Positions 23,783-32,331 of a stretch of DNA of 53,234 nucleotides are shown piece after piece. The stretch is from an uncultured Dorea sp. (GTDB lineage Bacteria > Bacillota > Clostridia > Lachnospirales > Lachnospiraceae). The stretch lies in NCBI GenBank assembly GCA_910584575.1, contig CAJUBG010000024.1, positions 1 through 53,234 of the forward strand. The letters are read 5' to 3'. The position numbers and the translations under genes are program-made. The first letter of the stretch is position 1; every line of letters starts with the position of its first letter. The notes beneath the pieces were generated by a model. The model was not told the DNA's origin. It searched no databases and was given only the letters and a program-made list of their open reading frames with translations.

Positions 23783-26700
23783 ATGGCAAAAATCAAAGTA
23801 TATGAGTTGGCGAAGGAATTGGGTGTTCCGAGTAAGGAGGTACTTGAGTTCCTTGGCGGAAAAAATATAGAAGTAAAGAATCATATGAGCGCTCTTGAGG
23901 AGGCGGATGCCAATGTGGTAAGAAAAGGCATGGCAAAAGGCGGCCAAGAGACGGCAAAGACGGAACAGGAGACGCCGAAGAAGAAGAATATCGTACACGT
24001 ATTCCGTCCGCAGAATACGCAGAATGGCGCCAGACAGGGAAAGAGGACGCAGGGAAGAACAGCTCAGCAGGGGAATGGCCGTGGGGCGCAGACGCCTGGG
24101 AAGCCCATGCAGGTGAATAATGGCCGTCCTGCAAAAGCAGCCCCGGCACGTCCGGCGGGAGCCGCCTTAGCCCCTGGTAAGGCAGAACCGGCACGTCCGG
24201 CAGGCGTATCCGCCGGGACAAAGCCGGCAGAGCAGACGAAGCGTCCGGCAGCGTCCGGCATGGCGGCAGCAGCGGAGGCAACGGAGCAGGCAAAACGTCC
24301 GGCAGTCCAGGCAGAGAAGCCCCAGAGTGTGCAGCAGACGGTAAGGGAGACGGAAAAACCCACGGACAGGGGAGCAGAGCGTCCGGCGGCAGGCGTAGAG
24401 AGGAAACCGATGCAGAGACGTTCTGACCGTCCAGAGCGTTCTGAGCGAAGTGACCGCAGAGACCATGGCGAGCGTTTTGAACGGGGACAGGACAGACGCG
24501 GGGATTCCAGAGGCCCAAGACCCCAGGGAGGGGACAGAGACCGGAATCGGGACAGCCGCTTCCAGGGAGGAGACAGAGACCGGAATCGGGATAACCGCTT
24601 CCAGGGAGGGGACAGAGACCGGAATCGGGACAACCGTTTTCAGGGAGGGGACAGAGACCGGAATCGAGACAGCCGCTTCCAGGGAGGGGACAGAGACCGG
24701 AATCGAGACAACCGCTTCCAGGGAGGAGACAGGGACAGAGATCGTGACAGAGACCGTGACCGTTTCCAGGGAGGAGACAGAGACCGTGACCGCGGACCAA
24801 GCCGCAGGCCAGGCGAGAGAGGAGACCGCCGCGGAGGCGATAAGAGGGGCGGCAATTCCAGTATTCCGTCTCCTGCTGTGGAAGGGCAGAAGCCGCAGCG
24901 CAGCAAGGGGAAAGGAAAGGAAGACCACAAGAAGAAGGATTACCGCCGCGAGGAGGAAGAAGACAGGAATATTAAGGGCAAGAAGAAGAACGACCAGAAG
25001 CAGCAGTTCCAAAAACCGCAGCAGCGTGAGCAGAAGGTGGAGGAAGAAATTAAGTCCATCGTAATTCCTGAGGTTCTGACCATCAAAGAGCTGTCGGATA
25101 AGATGAAGATCGTACCTTCTGTGATCGTCAAGAAGCTGTTCATGCAGGGCAAGATCGTGACTGTGAACCAGGAGATCGACTATGAGACCGCAGAAGGGAT
25201 TGCGCTGGAGTTCGACGTACTCTGTGAGAAGGAGGAGGTCGTAGACGTAATCGAAGAACTTCTTAAGGAGGACGAGGAGGACGAAAGCACCATGATGAAG
25301 CGTCCGCCGGTAGTCTGTGTCATGGGTCACGTTGACCATGGTAAGACCTCCCTCCTGGACGCAATCCGGCACACCAATGTCATTGACAAGGAGGCTGGCG
25401 GTATCACACAGCATATCGGCGCCTATGTGGTGGATGTGAACGGAGAGAAGATTACCTTCCTTGATACGCCGGGACACGAGGCGTTTACCGCCATGCGTAT
25501 GCGCGGGGCAAGCTCTACGGATATTGCAATCCTGGTGGTTGCGGCGGATGACGGCGTGATGCCTCAGACCGTGGAGGCGATTAACCATGCAAAGGCGGCA
25601 GGCGTAGAGATCGTGGTTGCGGTCAATAAGATTGATAAGCCAAGCGCCAATATAGAGCGTGTAAAACAGGAGTTGACCGAGTATGAGCTGATACCGGAGG
25701 ATTGGGGCGGAAGCACCGTCTTTGTACCGGTGTCTGCCAAGACCGGAGAGGGACTTGAGGATTTGATGGAGATGATCGTCCTGACTGCGGAGGTGCTTGA
25801 GCTTAAGGCAAACTCCAACCGCCGCGCAAGAGGTCTTGTTTTGGAGGCGCAGCTTGACAAGGGAAGGGGCTCAGTGGCAACCGTCCTGGTGCAGAAGGGT
25901 ATTCTGCGGGTAGGAGATTCCGTTGCGGCAGGCTCAGCCCATGGTAAGGTAAGAGCCATGATGGACGACAAGGGCAGACGTGTAAAAGAGGCTGGTCCCT
26001 CCATGCCGGTGGAGATTCTGGGCTTAAACGACGTGCCTAACGCGGGAGAAGTGTTTGTGGCATGCGAGAATGATAAAGAGGCAAGAAGCTTTGCGGAGAC
26101 ATTTATCTCACAAAGCAAAGCGAAGCTGATTGAGGATACAAAGTCAAAACTGTCTCTGGATGATTTGTTCAGCCAGATTCAGGAGGGTAACTTAAAGGAG
26201 TTAGGAATCGTCGTAAAGGCGGATGTACAGGGCTCCGTGGAGGCTATGAAGCAGAGTCTTTTAAAGCTGACCAACGAAGAAGTTGTGGTAAAGATCATCC
26301 ATGGCGGCGTGGGCGCGATCAACGAGTCCGACGTAAGCCTTGCGTCTGCCTCCAACGCCATCATCATCGGCTTCAATGTGCGTCCGGATGTAACGGCAAA
26401 GGAGACGGCAGACAGAGAGGGTGTGGATATCCGGCTGTACCGTGTCATCTACAATGCTATTGAGGATGTGGAGGCCGCGATGAAGGGTATGTTAGACCCC
26501 ATCTTCGAGGAAAAGGTACTTGGCCACGCAGAGGTGCGTCAGACCTTCAAGGCGTCCGGAGTGGGAACTATTGCCGGTTCTTATGTACTGGACGGGACGT
26601 TTGAGAGGGACTGCTCTGTGCGCCTGACCAGAGATGGAATAGTGATCTTTGAGGGACCTCTTGCATCTCTGAGACGATTCAAGGATGATGTAAAAGAAGT

Positions 26701-26800
26701 CAGGGCGGGATATGAGTGCGGATTTGTGTTTGCCAACTTTAATGACATTAAGGAGGGCGACCTTGTGGAAGCATTCAAGATGGTAGAAATCCCAAGATAG
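23783..26800 (+). CDS. infB: translation initiation factor IF-2
   Basis: 1005 residues, longer than B. subtilis IF-2 (716). An IF2_N domain (about 1-55) is followed by a long disordered region (about 60-420): Ala/Pro-rich to about 210, then Arg/Asp/Gly-rich with 39-bp repeats at 249-339, then Lys-rich. A second IF2_N-like domain (about 425-500) precedes the G domain, with G1 GHVDHGKT (515-522), DTPGHEAF and NKID motifs, then domains II-IV binding fMet-tRNA. It recruits initiator tRNA to the ribosome. GAGGAGG lies before the ATG; rbfA follows 16 nt later. Confidence 0.98.
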   Translation: MAKIKVYELAKELGVPSKEVLEFLGGKNIEVKNHMSALEEADANVVRKGMAKGGQETAKTEQETPKKKNIVHVFRPQNTQNGARQGKRTQGRTAQQGNGRGAQTPGKPMQVNNGRPAKAAPARPAGAALAPGKAEPARPAGVSAGTKPAEQTKRPAASGMAAAAEATEQAKRPAVQAEKPQSVQQTVRETEKPTDRGAERPAAGVERKPMQRRSDRPERSERSDRRDHGERFERGQDRRGDSRGPRPQGGDRDRNRDSRFQGGDRDRNRDNRFQGGDRDRNRDNRFQGGDRDRNRDSRFQGGDRDRNRDNRFQGGDRDRDRDRDRDRFQGGDRDRDRGPSRRPGERGDRRGGDKRGGNSSIPSPAVEGQKPQRSKGKGKEDHKKKDYRREEEEDRNIKGKKKNDQKQQFQKPQQREQKVEEEIKSIVIPEVLTIKELSDKMKIVPSVIVKKLFMQGKIVTVNQEIDYETAEGIALEFDVLCEKEEVVDVIEELLKEDEEDESTMMKRPPVVCVMGHVDHGKTSLLDAIRHTNVIDKEAGGITQHIGAYVVDVNGEKITFLDTPGHEAFTAMRMRGASSTDIAILVVAADDGVMPQTVEAINHAKAAGVEIVVAVNKIDKPSANIERVKQELTEYELIPEDWGGSTVFVPVSAKTGEGLEDLMEMIVLTAEVLELKANSNRRARGLVLEAQLDKGRGSVATVLVQKGILRVGDSVAAGSAHGKVRAMMDDKGRRVKEAGPSMPVEILGLNDVPNAGEVFVACENDKEARSFAETFISQSKAKLIEDTKSKLSLDDLFSQIQEGNLKELGIVVKADVQGSVEAMKQSLLKLTNEEVVVKIIHGGVGAINESDVSLASASNAIIIGFNVRPDVTAKETADREGVDIRLYRVIYNAIEDVEAAMKGMLDPIFEEKVLGHAEVRQTFKASGVGTIAGSYVLDGTFERDCSVRLTRDGIVIFEGPLASLRRFKDDVKEVRAGYECGFVFANFNDIKEGDLVEAFKMVEIPR
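24527..24799 (+). repeat. in-frame 39-bp minisatellite in infB
   Basis: Five near-identical 13-residue units GGDRDRNRD(S/N)RFQ, then a 16-residue unit with repeated RD pairs and a degenerate end. Copies at the DNA level (ggagacagagaccggaatcg) differ by single bases, implying recent slippage. It encodes the disordered linker of IF-2. Confidence 0.93.
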
Positions 26801-26816
26801 GTTAGGGTGTTGGAAA

Positions 26817-27197
26817 ATGAAAAAGAGAAGCATAAAGAATACCAGGGTCAATACCGAGGTTCAAAGGGAACTCAGTGATATTATCAGGAATATGAAGGAT
26901 CCCCGCGTGGCGCCGTGGACCTCTGTGGTCGCGGCAGAAGTAGCGCCGGATCTAAAGACCTGCAAGGCGTATATCAGTGTGCTTGGCGGTAAGAAGGAAC
27001 AGGAGGACACCATTGCGGGCCTCAAAAATGCGGAAGGCTTCATCCGGCGTGAGCTTGCCCGTACACTGAATATGAGAAATACGCCGGAGATACATTTTGT
27101 ACTGGATCAGTCGATTGAGTACGGGGTAAATATGTCTAAAAAGATTGACGAAGTGACTAGGAATATTTCAACGGAAGGGGATGCTGATGCTGAATAA
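26817..27197 (+). CDS. rbfA: ribosome-binding factor RbfA
   Basis: 126 residues, KH-like fold: KNTRVNTEVQRELSDIIRNMKDPRV, a central CKAYISVLGG strand, and RTLNMRNTPEIHFVLDQSIEYG near the end. It binds immature 30S and helps 16S 5'-end maturation. Immediately after infB; the ribosome site is weak (TTAGGG), suggesting coupling. Overlaps nrnA by about 10 nt. Confidence 0.96.
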   Translation: MKKRSIKNTRVNTEVQRELSDIIRNMKDPRVAPWTSVVAAEVAPDLKTCKAYISVLGGKKEQEDTIAGLKNAEGFIRRELARTLNMRNTPEIHFVLDQSIEYGVNMSKKIDEVTRNISTEGDADAE

Positions 27198-28140
27198 GAT
27201 TCTGAAAAATGCTGTGACAATCGCCATCGGCGGTCATGTACGTCCGGACGGGGATTGCGTAGGCTCATGTATGGGCTTGTACCATTATATACAGGATAAC
27301 TTTAGCGGTAAAGAGGTGGATGTATATCTGGAGGAGATGCCGGATAAATTCTACTGCCTGAAATCCACGGAATTCATCCGGCATGAGATTTTGAAGGATA
27401 AAGTGTATGACCTGTTTATCAGTCTGGACTGCGGAGACAAAGAACGTCTGGGCTTCTCAGCGCCTCTGTTTGATCAGGCGAAGCGGACTTATTGTATCGA
27501 CCATCATATCAGCAATACAGGGTTTGCCCAGGATGAATATACCGTGGCGGATGCCAGCTCTACCTGCGAGCTGGTATACCAGCTCATGGAGGACGAGAAG
27601 ATTTCTTTAAATACAGCGGAGGCCCTCTATCTGGGCATTGTGCATGATACCGGTGTGTTTCAATATACCTGCGCTACTCCGTCCACCTTCCGGATGGCGG
27701 CAAACCTTCTGGAGAAGGGCGTGGACGGCGCGCGGCTCATTCAGGACACGTATTATGAGAAGACGTACGCTCAGAATCAGATTTTGGGACGCACTCTGCT
27801 TGAGAGTATCCTGTTTATGGATAAGACCTGTATCGCCTCTTATGTCACCAAGAAAACCATGGATTTCTACGGTGTGAAGGTAAAGGACTTGGACGGAATC
27901 GTAAGCCAGCTCCGTGTCACTAAGGATGTTGAGGTGGCAATCTTCATGTATGAGTTAGAGACGAATGTTTTCAAGGTAAGCTTACGCTCTAAGGAGAGAG
28001 TGGATGTGAGCAAGGTGGCAAAGTATTTCGGGGGCGGCGGCCACAAGAAGGCTGCCGGACTCACCATGGCGGGGACGTACTATGATGTGCTCAATAATCT
28101 GTCCAGACAGATTGAGGCGCAGATGATAATGCAAAAATAA
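27187..28140 (+). CDS. nrnA: DHH-family nanoRNase/pAp phosphatase (NrnA type)
   Basis: 317 residues from ATG 27187, 6 nt after AAGGGG (an ATG at 27181 abuts it). DHH domain: HVRPDGDCVGS (metal-binding D21/D23), SLDCGD, and DHH at 105-107; DHHA1 RNA-binding domain ends in GGGHKKAAG near 285-293. NrnA degrades 2-5 nt RNAs and dephosphorylates pAp, and in related proteins c-di-AMP breakdown intermediates. It overlaps rbfA and lies upstream of truB, the usual Firmicutes position. Confidence 0.93.
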   Translation: MLNKILKNAVTIAIGGHVRPDGDCVGSCMGLYHYIQDNFSGKEVDVYLEEMPDKFYCLKSTEFIRHEILKDKVYDLFISLDCGDKERLGFSAPLFDQAKRTYCIDHHISNTGFAQDEYTVADASSTCELVYQLMEDEKISLNTAEALYLGIVHDTGVFQYTCATPSTFRMAANLLEKGVDGARLIQDTYYEKTYAQNQILGRTLLESILFMDKTCIASYVTKKTMDFYGVKVKDLDGIVSQLRVTKDVEVAIFMYELETNVFKVSLRSKERVDVSKVAKYFGGGGHKKAAGLTMAGTYYDVLNNLSRQIEAQMIMQK

Positions 28141-28157
28141 AAATGGCGGGGATACAT

Positions 28158-29090
28158 ATGATACATGGAATTCTGAATGTGCGGAAGGAGAAGGGCTATA
28201 CGTCCCATGACGTGGTGGCAAAGCTACGGGGAATTACCCATCAGAAAAAGATTGGCCACACAGGAACCCTTGATCCGGATGCGGTTGGGGTTCTGCCGGT
28301 GTGCCTTGGACGGGCGACCAGGCTGTGTGATATGATTACTGACAGAGATAAGACCTACGAAACCGTTCTGCTTCTTGGACGGACGACGGACACCCAGGAT
28401 ACCAGCGGACAGACCCTTAAGACAGGGGATACGTCCAACCTTCGGGAAGATGAGGTGCGGGAAGCAGTCATGGGCTTTGTGGGAGATTACGCACAGATAC
28501 CGCCCATGTACTCGGCGCTTAAGGTGGATGGCCGGAAGCTTTACGAGCTTGCCCGCGAGGGAAAAGAGATCGTAAGAAGGGCAAGGCAGGTTCAGATTCT
28601 TGGCATCGAGCTTCTTAAAATCGAGCTTCCCAGAGTGTATATGAGAGTGGCCTGCTCGAAGGGGACCTATATCCGTACCCTGTGCCACGATATCGGAGAT
28701 AAGCTTGGGTGCGGCGGCTGTATGGAGGAGTTGGTGCGCACCCGTGTAGGGAGGTTTTTATTGGAGGACAGCGTACCTCTTGATACGCTGGCTAAGAAAT
28801 ATAAGGAGGGAAGCCTTGAGGAGATATTGACTCCTGTGGACGAGATGTTTAAGGAGTATCCGGGGCTGACTGTTGGGGGAAAATGGGATTCTCTGGCAAA
28901 GAACGGCAATCCGCTTCCAGGACATGCGTTTCTTGACGCTTCAGACCCCAGGGGATGGAAGGACGGGAAGGCGCAGGAACATCCTGAATATGTCCGAAGC
29001 TATGACGAGGAGGGGCGGTTCATTGCAGTCCTTCGTTGGCAGAAGGTGGAATATCGGGTTGTAAAGATGTTCTATATAAGCGGAGAATAA
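28158..29090 (+). CDS. truB: tRNA pseudouridine-55 synthase TruB
   Basis: 310 residues from ATG 28158 (GCGGGGA 5 nt upstream); the earlier ATG 28143 lacks a ribosome site, and the MIHGILNVRKEKGYTSHDVV start is normal for the family. Catalytic D39 lies in GTLDPDAVGVLP; YEL (near 132) and the TruB C-terminal PUA-like region (about 240-305) follow. It makes psi-55 in the T loop of tRNA. It directly follows nrnA and precedes ribF. Confidence 0.96.
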   Translation: MIHGILNVRKEKGYTSHDVVAKLRGITHQKKIGHTGTLDPDAVGVLPVCLGRATRLCDMITDRDKTYETVLLLGRTTDTQDTSGQTLKTGDTSNLREDEVREAVMGFVGDYAQIPPMYSALKVDGRKLYELAREGKEIVRRARQVQILGIELLKIELPRVYMRVACSKGTYIRTLCHDIGDKLGCGGCMEELVRTRVGRFLLEDSVPLDTLAKKYKEGSLEEILTPVDEMFKEYPGLTVGGKWDSLAKNGNPLPGHAFLDASDPRGWKDGKAQEHPEYVRSYDEEGRFIAVLRWQKVEYRVVKMFYISGE

Positions 29091-29119
29091 CAGCAATGGT
29101 AGAGTAAAGAGGAACAGAT

Positions 29120-30040
29120 ATGCAATACATCAATAGACTGTCCGACTATGAGGGCAGGAGGGAATCGGCGGTAACCTTCGGCAAATTCGACGGCCTGCAC
29201 ACAGGGCATCAAAAGCTGGTAGAGCAGGTTCAGAGGTTGGGGGAAGCCAAAGGGCTTGCCAGTATCGTGTGCGCGTTTGACATGCAGCCTTTGTGGGAGA
29301 GGATTGGAAAGACGCCGAGGATGCTGATGACAGGAAGGGAAAGACAGCGGAGGCTTTCAGAAAAGGTGGAGGTTCTGGTGGAATGTCCCTTTACCCTGGA
29401 GTTCAGCAAAATCCACGCGGAAGAATTTATACGTGACATTGTAAGCCGCAGGCTTCGCGCCAGATATGTGGTAGTGGGGACAGATTTTCAGTTTGGTTAT
29501 GAGAAGCAGGGAGATATCCATATGCTTCGGCAGTTTGAGGAGGTCTACGGATATCGCCTGATTGTAATCGAAAAAGAAAGGTATGAGGACCGTGTCATCA
29601 GCAGCACCTATATCAAAGAGCTTCTAAGCGAGGGGAAGCTTGCCCTGGCAAACCAGCTTCTGGGGTATTCCTACGGAATCACCGGACAGGTAGAGCATGG
29701 GAAAAAACTTGGAAGAACCTTAGGGTTTCCCACTCTTAATGTGGCGTGGCAGGAGGGGAAGCTTGTGCCGCCCCGTGGAGTGTATTTAAGCAATATACAG
29801 GTGGACAAAGAGTGGTTTCACGGAATCTCCAATGTAGGCGTAAAGCCGACGGTGAGTAAAGAGGAAAGAGTATTGATAGAAAGTTTTCTGTTTGGTTACG
29901 ACGGGGATGCCTACGGGAAGGAAGTGACCATCGAGCTTCTGTCTTTTCGGAGACCGGAGTGTGTGTTTGAGAGCGTTGCAAAGTTGAAATCATGCATTGA
30001 CAGGGATATTGAGTACGGAAAACGTTTCTTTGGAATGTAG
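29120..30040 (+). CDS. ribF: bifunctional riboflavin kinase/FAD synthetase
   Basis: 306 residues. N-terminal adenylyltransferase domain with TFGKFDGLHTGHQKL (HxGH motif) and the ISSTYIKELL loop near residues 158-167; C-terminal riboflavin kinase domain from about 180 (GKKLGRTLGFPTLNV, then SNVGVKPT). The kinase makes FMN and the first domain FAD. truB-ribF adjacency is conserved across bacteria. No FMN riboswitch is present, as expected for this gene. Confidence 0.96.
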   Translation: MQYINRLSDYEGRRESAVTFGKFDGLHTGHQKLVEQVQRLGEAKGLASIVCAFDMQPLWERIGKTPRMLMTGRERQRRLSEKVEVLVECPFTLEFSKIHAEEFIRDIVSRRLRARYVVVGTDFQFGYEKQGDIHMLRQFEEVYGYRLIVIEKERYEDRVISSTYIKELLSEGKLALANQLLGYSYGITGQVEHGKKLGRTLGFPTLNVAWQEGKLVPPRGVYLSNIQVDKEWFHGISNVGVKPTVSKEERVLIESFLFGYDGDAYGKEVTIELLSFRRPECVFESVAKLKSCIDRDIEYGKRFFGM

Positions 30041-30057
30041 AGTAAAGGAGAATACGA

Positions 30058-31716
30058 ATGAGGATCACGACAATTTTTATGCTGCTCGGAGGACTGGGAT
30101 TCTTCCTGTACGGGATGAAGATGATGAGTGAGGGACTCGAAAAGGCAGCCGGTGCAAAGATGCGCAGCATATTGGAATTCTTTACCAAGAACCGGTTTAT
30201 CGGTATGATGGTTGGAATTGTGTTTACCGCAATCATCCAGTCATCCAATGCAACTACGGTTATGGTCGTCAGCTTTGTGAATTCGGGGCTGATGAATCTC
30301 ATGCAGGCGTCCGGAGTTATCTTAGGGGCGAATATCGGGACAACCATCACAGGGCAGTTGATTGCCTTTAACCTGTCGGACATTGCGCCTTTGATCGTCA
30401 TCATCGGCGTGGTGATGGTCATGTTCTGCAAGAAGCAGGGGATTAAGAAGATCGGGGAGGTTATCTTAGGCTTTGGTATCCTGTTTATGGGCTTAAGCAT
30501 CATGGGAGACAGCATGGAGGCAGTCAAGGAATCCCCAAGGATTATTGAATTCCTTTCGTCTCTGACCAACCCCTTCGCGGCGATACTGACGGGATTTGCG
30601 ATTACTGCTGTGCTGCAGAGCTCATCTGCCACTGTGGGTATTATCCTTTTGATGGTGTCCCAGAACCTTCTGGAGTTTGCCATCTGTCCGTTTATGATAC
30701 TTGGCTGTAACATTGGCGCCTGCGTGTCTGCGCTGGTGGCTAGCTTAAGCGGCAAGAAGGACGCAAAGCGGGCGGCGCTGATTCATTTTTTATTCAATGT
30801 GATTGGGTCTACTGTGATGTTTATTATCCTTTGGCTTGCCATCGACCCGTTTACGGACATGATGCTCTATATCTCCGGCGGCAATCTTGCCAGGGCGGTT
30901 GCCAATGTACATACCTTGATGAAGGTCTTTGAAGTGGCGATGCTGTTCCCGTTCATGGGATGGATCGTGAAGGCCACATACCGGATTGTTCCCGGCGAGG
31001 ATGAGACGGCAGAGGATGAGTATGAGCTGCCGTTTATCGGCACCGGAAAGATTCTGTCTACCACGACGGCTGTGGTAAACGGAATCGCGGAAATCGAGCA
31101 TATGGGAAAGGTAGCCACAGAAAACCTGCGGGTTGCCATGGAGGTTTTGTGCAATCCCAACGAGGAGAAGATACAGGAGGTCTACCAGCGGGAGAAGTAT
31201 ATTGATTATATGAACAGCAGGATTACGGATTATCTGGTGCAGGCAAACGAGCTTGTGCTGCCCATAGCGGACGAACGGCTGATCGGCGGGCTTTTTCATG
31301 TGGTCAATGATATTGAGCGCGTGGGGGACCATGCGGAGAATTTTGCGGACTCGGCAAAGACAAGGCTTGAGTGGGGGATTGATTTCAGCGATAAGGCAAA
31401 ACGGCAGCTTCAGGAGATGAACGAAAAGGCCGTCATGATTATGGAGTATTCCCTGGAAATGTTCAAGAACCGGAACTACAAGCATATGGCGGAAATTCTG
31501 CGGCTGGAGGACGAGATTGACGAGATGGAGAAGAAATTACAGAATTCCCATGTAAAACGTCTGACTAAGAATAAATGTACCCCGAAAGCGGGAATGATGT
31601 TTTCAGATACGGTTTCCGGCTTAGAGCGTGTGGGAGACCATGCGACGAACATTGCTTTCGCAATATTAGAGCCAGCGGACTCTGGGGAATCCGGAGATGA
31701 TGACGATGACGAATAA
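30058..31716 (+). CDS. Na/Pi cotransporter family protein with PhoU-like tail
   Basis: 552 residues. Two inverted repeats of the Na/Pi (NptA) domain with their QSSNATTVM and QSSSATVG signatures, in about nine to ten membrane helices (1-310), then a cytoplasmic PhoU-like four-helix region (about 335-540; FHVVNDIERVGDHAENF and SGLERVGDHATN). It is likely to move phosphate with sodium. It follows ribF by 17 nt and may be read through from the superoperon. No visible terminator before the rpsO promoter. Confidence 0.93.
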   Translation: MRITTIFMLLGGLGFFLYGMKMMSEGLEKAAGAKMRSILEFFTKNRFIGMMVGIVFTAIIQSSNATTVMVVSFVNSGLMNLMQASGVILGANIGTTITGQLIAFNLSDIAPLIVIIGVVMVMFCKKQGIKKIGEVILGFGILFMGLSIMGDSMEAVKESPRIIEFLSSLTNPFAAILTGFAITAVLQSSSATVGIILLMVSQNLLEFAICPFMILGCNIGACVSALVASLSGKKDAKRAALIHFLFNVIGSTVMFIILWLAIDPFTDMMLYISGGNLARAVANVHTLMKVFEVAMLFPFMGWIVKATYRIVPGEDETAEDEYELPFIGTGKILSTTTAVVNGIAEIEHMGKVATENLRVAMEVLCNPNEEKIQEVYQREKYIDYMNSRITDYLVQANELVLPIADERLIGGLFHVVNDIERVGDHAENFADSAKTRLEWGIDFSDKAKRQLQEMNEKAVMIMEYSLEMFKNRNYKHMAEILRLEDEIDEMEKKLQNSHVKRLTKNKCTPKAGMMFSDTVSGLERVGDHATNIAFAILEPADSGESGDDDDDE

Positions 31717-31724
31717 AATAATTC

Positions 31725-31753
31725 TTTACATGTGACATGCTCTGTGCTATACT
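31725..31753 (+). promoter_or_regulatory. sigma-A promoter for rpsO
   Basis: TTTACA (31725-31730), 17 nt, TATACT (31748-31753) with an extended TG at 31745-31746. It starts 9 nt after the transporter stop codon. Confidence 0.8.
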
Positions 31754-31759
31754 TGACAG

Positions 31760-31845
31760 GTGTGAAAGCCGATGTTCGGTAAATGGAAAACTCCAACCCT
31801 TACTTAATATCCGGCGTTTATTGAATCAAAAAGGAGGATAAGAAC
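31760..31845 (+). promoter_or_regulatory. structured rpsO leader, candidate S15 binding site
   Basis: The roughly 85-nt leader holds short stems: CCGA/TCGG (31773-31783 region), TGGA/TCCA, and flanking GTAA/TTAC, plus a later CCGG. Many bacteria autoregulate S15 through such leaders, but the sequence was not matched to a known Rfam model. Confidence 0.4.
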
Positions 31846-32112
31846 ATGATTTCCAAAGAGAGGAAAGAACAGATTGTAGCAGACTATGGAAGGTCACAGG
31901 GAGATACAGGTTCTCCGGAGGTACAGATTGCAATCCTGACAGCAAGGATTAACGACTTAACCGAGCATTTCAAGAACAACCCGAAGGATCATCATTCAAG
32001 AAGGGGTCTTCTTAAGATGGTTGGACAGAGAAGGGGTCTGCTTGCATATTTGAAAAAGACGGATATCGAGAGATACCGTACACTGATCGAGAGATTAGGA
32101 CTTAGAAAATAG
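31846..32112 (+). CDS. rpsO: 30S ribosomal protein S15
   Basis: 88 residues, full length, all helical. TGSPEVQIAILTARINDLTEH and DHHSRRGLLKMVGQRRGLL carry the family's 16S-binding residues. AAGGAGG precedes ATG 31846. S15 is a primary binder in the 30S platform. rpsO-pnp order is conserved from Firmicutes to E. coli. Confidence 0.99.
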   Translation: MISKERKEQIVADYGRSQGDTGSPEVQIAILTARINDLTEHFKNNPKDHHSRRGLLKMVGQRRGLLAYLKKTDIERYRTLIERLGLRK

Positions 32113-32119
32113 TTATGTG

Positions 32120-32151
32120 GAAGGGCGCAGGGTGATTTTGCTGCGTCCTTC
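32120..32151 (+). terminator. hairpin after rpsO
   Basis: An 11-bp stem GAAGG-CGCAG/CTGCG-CCTTC (one G-T pair), 10-nt loop. There is no T run after it, so it may be a processing or 3'-protection stem, or a leaky terminator allowing read-through into pnp. Confidence 0.55.
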
Positions 32152-32157
32152 ATTAAA

Positions 32158-32279
32158 AACTGTCGGAAAACGGCTGGCACATATGTACCGGTTGTATTTC
32201 GGCAGTTAATTAGTGGACGGAAGTATTATCCGAGACCACTGAAAAGCATATTTGTATCTATATAAATGTGTTTTTCAGT
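32158..32279 (+). promoter_or_regulatory. stacked stem-loops in the pnp leader
   Basis: SL1: 32158-32167 pairs with 32198-32207 (10 bp, two G-T), continued inward. SL2: AGTGG (32212-32216) with CCACT (32236-32240) around an inner CGGA/TCCG. SL3: 32238-32253 pairs with 32264-32279 (16 bp, only two G-T pairs, 10-nt loop). SL2 and SL3 share ACT 32238-32240, so their bases compete. No promoter was recognised, so pnp is probably read from rpsO. Confidence 0.6.
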
Positions 32280-32331
32280 AGTTTCGGCGGCTTTTGTCTG
32301 CGAGAAATGTATAAGAAAAAGGAGAAGATGT

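Noticed and set aside
24167..25588. Long minus-strand open frame opposite infB (473 codons)
   Set aside because: It is antisense to IF-2, Arg/Leu/Val repetitive because of the repeat DNA, and has no ribosome site or family pattern.
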